Below, piece by piece: positions 13,888 through 14,504 of a stretch of 14,504 nucleotides of DNA. The notes beneath the pieces were generated by a model, which ran no database searches, was not told where the DNA came from, and was given only the letters and a program-made list of their open reading frames with translations. Every line of letters begins with the position of its first letter. The stretch's first letter is position 1. Origin of the DNA: Sphingobium sp. (GTDB lineage Bacteria; Pseudomonadota; Alphaproteobacteria; Sphingomonadales; Sphingomonadaceae); the NCBI GenBank assembly GCA_030148625.1, contig JASBTC010000194.1:1-14504 (forward strand), written 5' to 3'. A program made the translations under genes and the position numbers.

Positions 13888-14504
13888 ATGATCATGTCGA
13901 GAAGGATTCATCCGTTCACGTTCACGATTAGCGCGCTGACCCTGATGGCATCCGCTTCGGATGCGTTCGCGCAAACTGCGGAAACCAGGAAGGACAGCGA
14001 TGACGCCGAAGAGATCATCGTCACTGCGCAGTTCCGATCGGAGAGTAGCCAGGATATCAGCGTCTCGCTGGCGACCTTTTCCGGTGAGGACCTCGAAAAG
14101 TTCGGCGCCACCGATACTGCGAGCCTGACCTCCCTTGCCTCTGGCGTGGTCATCTCCAACATTCTGGGCGGTAGCGTACCGACGATCACCATCCGCGGCC
14201 AAGGCGTCGGCTCGGCGTCGTTCTTCGCCAATCAGCCCAATTCGGCGGCAATCAATGTCGATGGCGTTTATTTGCCCTCGGCGATCATGTCGAATTTTCA
14301 GATATTCGACACCGAGCGTGTCGAGGTGCTGAAGGGGCCGCAAGGCACGCTGTACGGCCGCAACACAACCGCAGGCGCGATCAACTTTTTCTCGCGCAAG
14401 CCCACGCAAAATCCCGAGGGCTATGTCCAGGCCTCTTATTCACGCTGGAACACGGCTCGTATCGAAACCGGATTTGGCGGGCCGTTGTCCGAGACGCTGA
14501 GTTA
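13888..14504 (+). CDS. TonB-dependent outer-membrane receptor (5' part; runs past the window end)
   Basis: The frame is open from ATG 13888 to the end of the window (205 residues seen); GGGAAGG lies 7 nt upstream. A signal peptide (MIMSRRIHPFTFTISALTLMASASDAFAQ) ends near residue 29. A TonB box-like segment EEIIVTAQ follows at about 42-49, then the plug domain: QDISVSLATFSGEDLEKFG, DTASLTSLASGVVISN, TITIRGQG, and the signature FDTERVEVLKGPQGTLYGRNTTAGAINFFSRKP at about 136-168. The barrel starts after it (YVQASYSRWNTARIETGFGGPL). This is the style of the large sphingomonad receptor family. Receptors next to catabolic clusters often import the substrate, so uptake of the amide or amine substrate of this cluster is plausible but unproven. 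A typical full length would be 700-800 residues. Confidence 0.95.
   Translation, partial: MIMSRRIHPFTFTISALTLMASASDAFAQTAETRKDSDDAEEIIVTAQFRSESSQDISVSLATFSGEDLEKFGATDTASLTSLASGVVISNILGGSVPTITIRGQGVGSASFFANQPNSAAINVDGVYLPSAIMSNFQIFDTERVEVLKGPQGTLYGRNTTAGAINFFSRKPTQNPEGYVQASYSRWNTARIETGFGGPLSETLS

Noticed and set aside
1..14504. tRNA, rRNA, CRISPR arrays, insertion sequences or prophage genes
   Set aside because: I looked on both strands and saw no cloverleaf with a usable anticodon, no spaced direct repeats, no transposase or integrase, and no terminal repeats of an IS.

Overview
The window is GC-rich and gene-dense, with short or overlapping gene junctions. An alphaproteobacterium of the Sphingomonadales is the best guess. 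The support is the style of the TonB-dependent receptor, the solo LuxR-type helix-turn-helix protein, the loose promoters and the large set of peptidase/amidohydrolase genes. This is an inference from gene style; there is no rRNA in the window to confirm it.

Left part (1-4700). The window opens inside the E1-beta gene of a 2-oxoacid dehydrogenase complex, followed directly by its E2 acyltransferase gene. Then comes a Tat-exported M19 (membrane-dipeptidase-like) protein whose usual first zinc-binding motif is missing. Convergent to it lie a secreted protein of the dimeric alpha/beta-barrel (EthD-like) type and a TetR-family repressor. A 73-bp inverted-repeat element sits at the convergent junction, with both stop codons in its arms.

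Middle and right part (4700-14504). A 485-bp promoter region with several dyads separates the tetR-type gene from a long, tightly packed + strand cluster. Its order is: monoheme class I cytochrome c, amine dehydrogenase heavy chain (aauB), MauE-type membrane protein, MauD-type thioredoxin-fold protein, TTQ-bearing light chain (aauA), second monoheme cytochrome c, aldehyde dehydrogenase, phenylacetate-CoA ligase (PaaK), a 52-aa small ORF, an 81-aa solo LuxR-type regulator, a secreted amidohydrolase_3-family hydrolase and, after a 108-bp gap, the start of a TonB-dependent receptor. The light chain resembles aromatic amine dehydrogenase (AADH) more than methylamine dehydrogenase: it has 14 cysteines, including the SCC and ACGRC patterns.

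Predicted joint function. The receptor may import a substrate, and the periplasmic amidohydrolase may release an amine from an amide. Periplasmic AADH would deaminate an arylethylamine (phenethylamine, tyramine or tryptamine type) to an arylacetaldehyde and pass electrons to the c-type cytochromes. Cytosolic aldehyde dehydrogenase would make the arylacetate, and PaaK would activate it to the CoA thioester. The core steps (amine, aldehyde, acid, CoA ester) follow from well-recognised families. The roles of the amidohydrolase, receptor and regulators are inferred from position. No mauG-like di-heme enzyme, no cupredoxin and no ring-degrading paa genes are visible in the window.
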